A stretch of DNA of 64,000 nucleotides from Candidatus Thermochlorobacteriaceae bacterium (GTDB taxonomy: Bacteria > Bacteroidota > Chlorobiia > Chlorobiales > Thermochlorobacteraceae), in the NCBI GenBank assembly GCA_029263855.1, contig JAJUFC010000007.1:109392-173391 (forward strand). The letters are read 5' to 3'. The notes beneath the pieces were generated by a model, which ran no database searches, was not told the origin of the DNA, and saw nothing but the letters and a program-made list of their open reading frames with translations. The position numbers and the translations under genes are program-made. This document shows positions 63,819 through 64,000 of this stretch, piece by piece (within the stretch, counting starts at the first letter, position 1; each line of letters begins with the position of its first letter).

Positions 63819-64000
63819 ATGTGCACAAACTTGATCAAATGTTCAAAGGTTGGTTTGTCGGGAATTTTGAGCCTAGCATCATAAAAACCAACGACGTTGA
63901 AGTCGCCGTGAAGAAATATAAAGCGGGTGATTATGAGCATGCCCATTATCATAAAGTCGCCACTGAAATTACGGTCATTGTCAGCGGAGAAGTTGAAATG
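63815..64000 (+). CDS. Cupin-domain protein, 3'-truncated by the window end
   Basis: 62 codons are visible from ATG 63815 (ATGA overlap with WavE). The small beta-barrel motif GDYEHAHYHKVATEITVIVSG contains the HxH...E metal site of cupins. Similar short cupins accompany sugar-modification genes; isomerase or regulatory roles are both possible. The C-terminal end is outside the window. Confidence 0.75.
   Translation, partial: MNVHKLDQMFKGWFVGNFEPSIIKTNDVEVAVKKYKAGDYEHAHYHKVATEITVIVSGEVEM

Overview
The window looks like a chromosomal segment of a Gram-negative member of the Bacteroidota/Chlorobiota group. The evidence is two large secreted proteins ending in type IX secretion (T9SS) sorting domains of the 'LAQNYPNPFNP' type, LPS/Kdo genes (kdsA, kdsC), and many TTG starts and ATGA/TTGA overlaps. 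A Chlorobi/Chloroherpeton-type relative is my best guess, from the general character of the proteins; no photosystem gene is present to prove it. The left two thirds (about 1-41,200) has moderate GC. Much of 44,100-56,500 is clearly AT-richer, as expected for an imported surface-glycan island.

Region 1 (1-17,450) is housekeeping and central metabolism: the end of thiL with a His-rich tail, a frameshifted Uma2 gene, gap, a universal stress protein, accD, arginase and a lone receiver protein. Next come a 1,247-residue secreted sedolisin/subtilisin-fold protein, a soluble PAS histidine kinase with a twin-receiver regulator, PrxQ, a GlgE-like GH13 protein and a PfkB sugar kinase. Region 2 (17,480-33,160) has tRNA-Arg(CCU), a tautomerase, an NtrC-type regulator, and a periplasmic-propeller receptor whose output is a Ser/Thr kinase. 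It also has pruA, a two-domain polyprenol-kinase-like/DUF92 membrane protein, a B12 radical SAM enzyme, a secreted 5'-nucleotidase-like protein, a PIN toxin-antitoxin pair, and a ClpB that lacks its N-terminal half. Two copies of a short dispersed repeat lie in convergent gaps.

Region 3 (33,300-41,200) carries kdsC with an altered nucleophile, a fused 2-oxoglutarate decarboxylase/succinyltransferase (kgd type), a tightly overlapping uma2-prmA-ppx string with TTG starts, and kdsA.

Region 4 (41,175-64,000) is a surface polysaccharide locus. It opens with a promoter and a 13-bp inverted repeat before a winged-helix regulator, then the Wzm/Wzt exporter, interrupted by a HepT/MntA toxin-antitoxin pair. 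A complete pseudaminic acid route follows (PseB, PseC, a PseG-PseH fusion, PseI, PseF). After it comes an unusual amidination module: two PseA/WbpG-type amidotransferases flanking one HisH and a HisF-like protein that has lost the IGP-synthase acid at position 11, then a Pse-associated methyltransferase. A junction with gene remnants follows. The region ends with a sialyltransferase-like protein, a GT2, WavE-family proteins (one truncated), a GDPD-like/HAD/nucleotidyltransferase trio and a cupin that runs off the end. Together these genes can plausibly make, amidinate, methylate, polymerise and export a nonulosonic-acid-containing glycan.
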